Origin: an uncultured Bacteroidaceae bacterium
Lineage (GTDB): Bacteria; Bacteroidota; Bacteroidia; Bacteroidales; Bacteroidaceae
Reading direction: 5' to 3'
Length of the DNA: 50,835 nt
Assembly (NCBI GenBank): GCA_905234555.1
Contig: CAJOHO010000024.1
Span: 1-50,835, forward strand
A program made the translations under genes and the position numbers. Each line of letters begins with the position of its first letter. Positions within the stretch are counted from its first letter, which is position 1. Under the pieces are notes generated by a model. It saw only the letters and a program-made list of their open reading frames with translations, searched no databases and was not told the origin of the DNA. Shown one piece after another: positions 50,740 through 50,835 of this stretch.

Positions 50740-50835
50740 TCAACTTTCGCAAGTGAATCTGATTGAGAAAAAAACAATAAAAACTCTTTTGATGTTTACA
50801 GCTCTTGGAGAGCTTTTGTGCTAAGCACTATGCCT

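Overview
The window looks like chromosome from a Prevotella-like member of the Bacteroidota. The evidence is promoters of the TAnnTTTG (-7) type ahead of many genes, typical Bacteroidota families (DUF4292 lipoprotein, glycine-lipid acyltransferases, GH51/GH2 enzymes, BspA-like leucine-rich repeats) and the MKK-Y-x-P small peptides. The genus is inference. I see no rRNA, tRNA, CRISPR array, transposase or integrase.

0.3-5.8 kb (minus strand): a secreted GH51 arabinofuranosidase and a large secreted protein that is probably polysaccharide-active. 5.9-12.6 kb (plus): a stand-alone IMP cyclohydrolase domain of PurH, then the rod-shape operon mreB-mreC-mreD-mrdA-rodA. 12.6-17.5 kb (minus): dut, a TPR protein, a DUF4292 lipoprotein and an EnvC-like protein, probably one operon. 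17.7-27.5 kb: dgt, a BspA-like lipoprotein, ADP-forming acyl-CoA synthetase, a voltage-gated-type K+ channel, recO, a glsA/glsB-like lipid acyltransferase pair and an ArgE/DapE-type deacylase that overlaps glsB tail to tail. 27.6-32.3 kb: GH2 beta-galactosidase, NSS transporter and a VanZ-like membrane protein.

32.3-50.8 kb is the accessory part. It holds three two-gene cassettes on the minus strand. Each has a large secreted protein (about 1230-1320 aa) followed within 18-36 bases by a 67-77 aa acidic peptide. The three peptides start MKK-Y-I-x-P and end in an almost invariant tail finishing SGWKGGLW, and each cassette closes with the same hairpin terminator. This is my best candidate for an undescribed system. 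Between and around the cassettes lie antitoxin-like genes whose toxins are broken or missing: hipB-hipS with only the last 30 codons of a HipT-like kinase, an antitoxin followed by a RelE/HigB-like remnant, an intact antitoxin next to a yoeB with an in-frame amber codon, an orphan antitoxin-like gene, and a C-terminal scrap of an AbiEii-like gene.

A second theme is dispersed repeats. G/C-rich palindromic elements, AT-rich low-complexity leaders and longer shared segments occur between genes. They also sit in frame inside genes (recO, the acyl-CoA synthetase, the TPR protein) and at gene ends (mrdA, recO, glsA-like, GH2, vanZ-like). One 66-base segment inside recO recurs at 40.5 kb with three mismatches.
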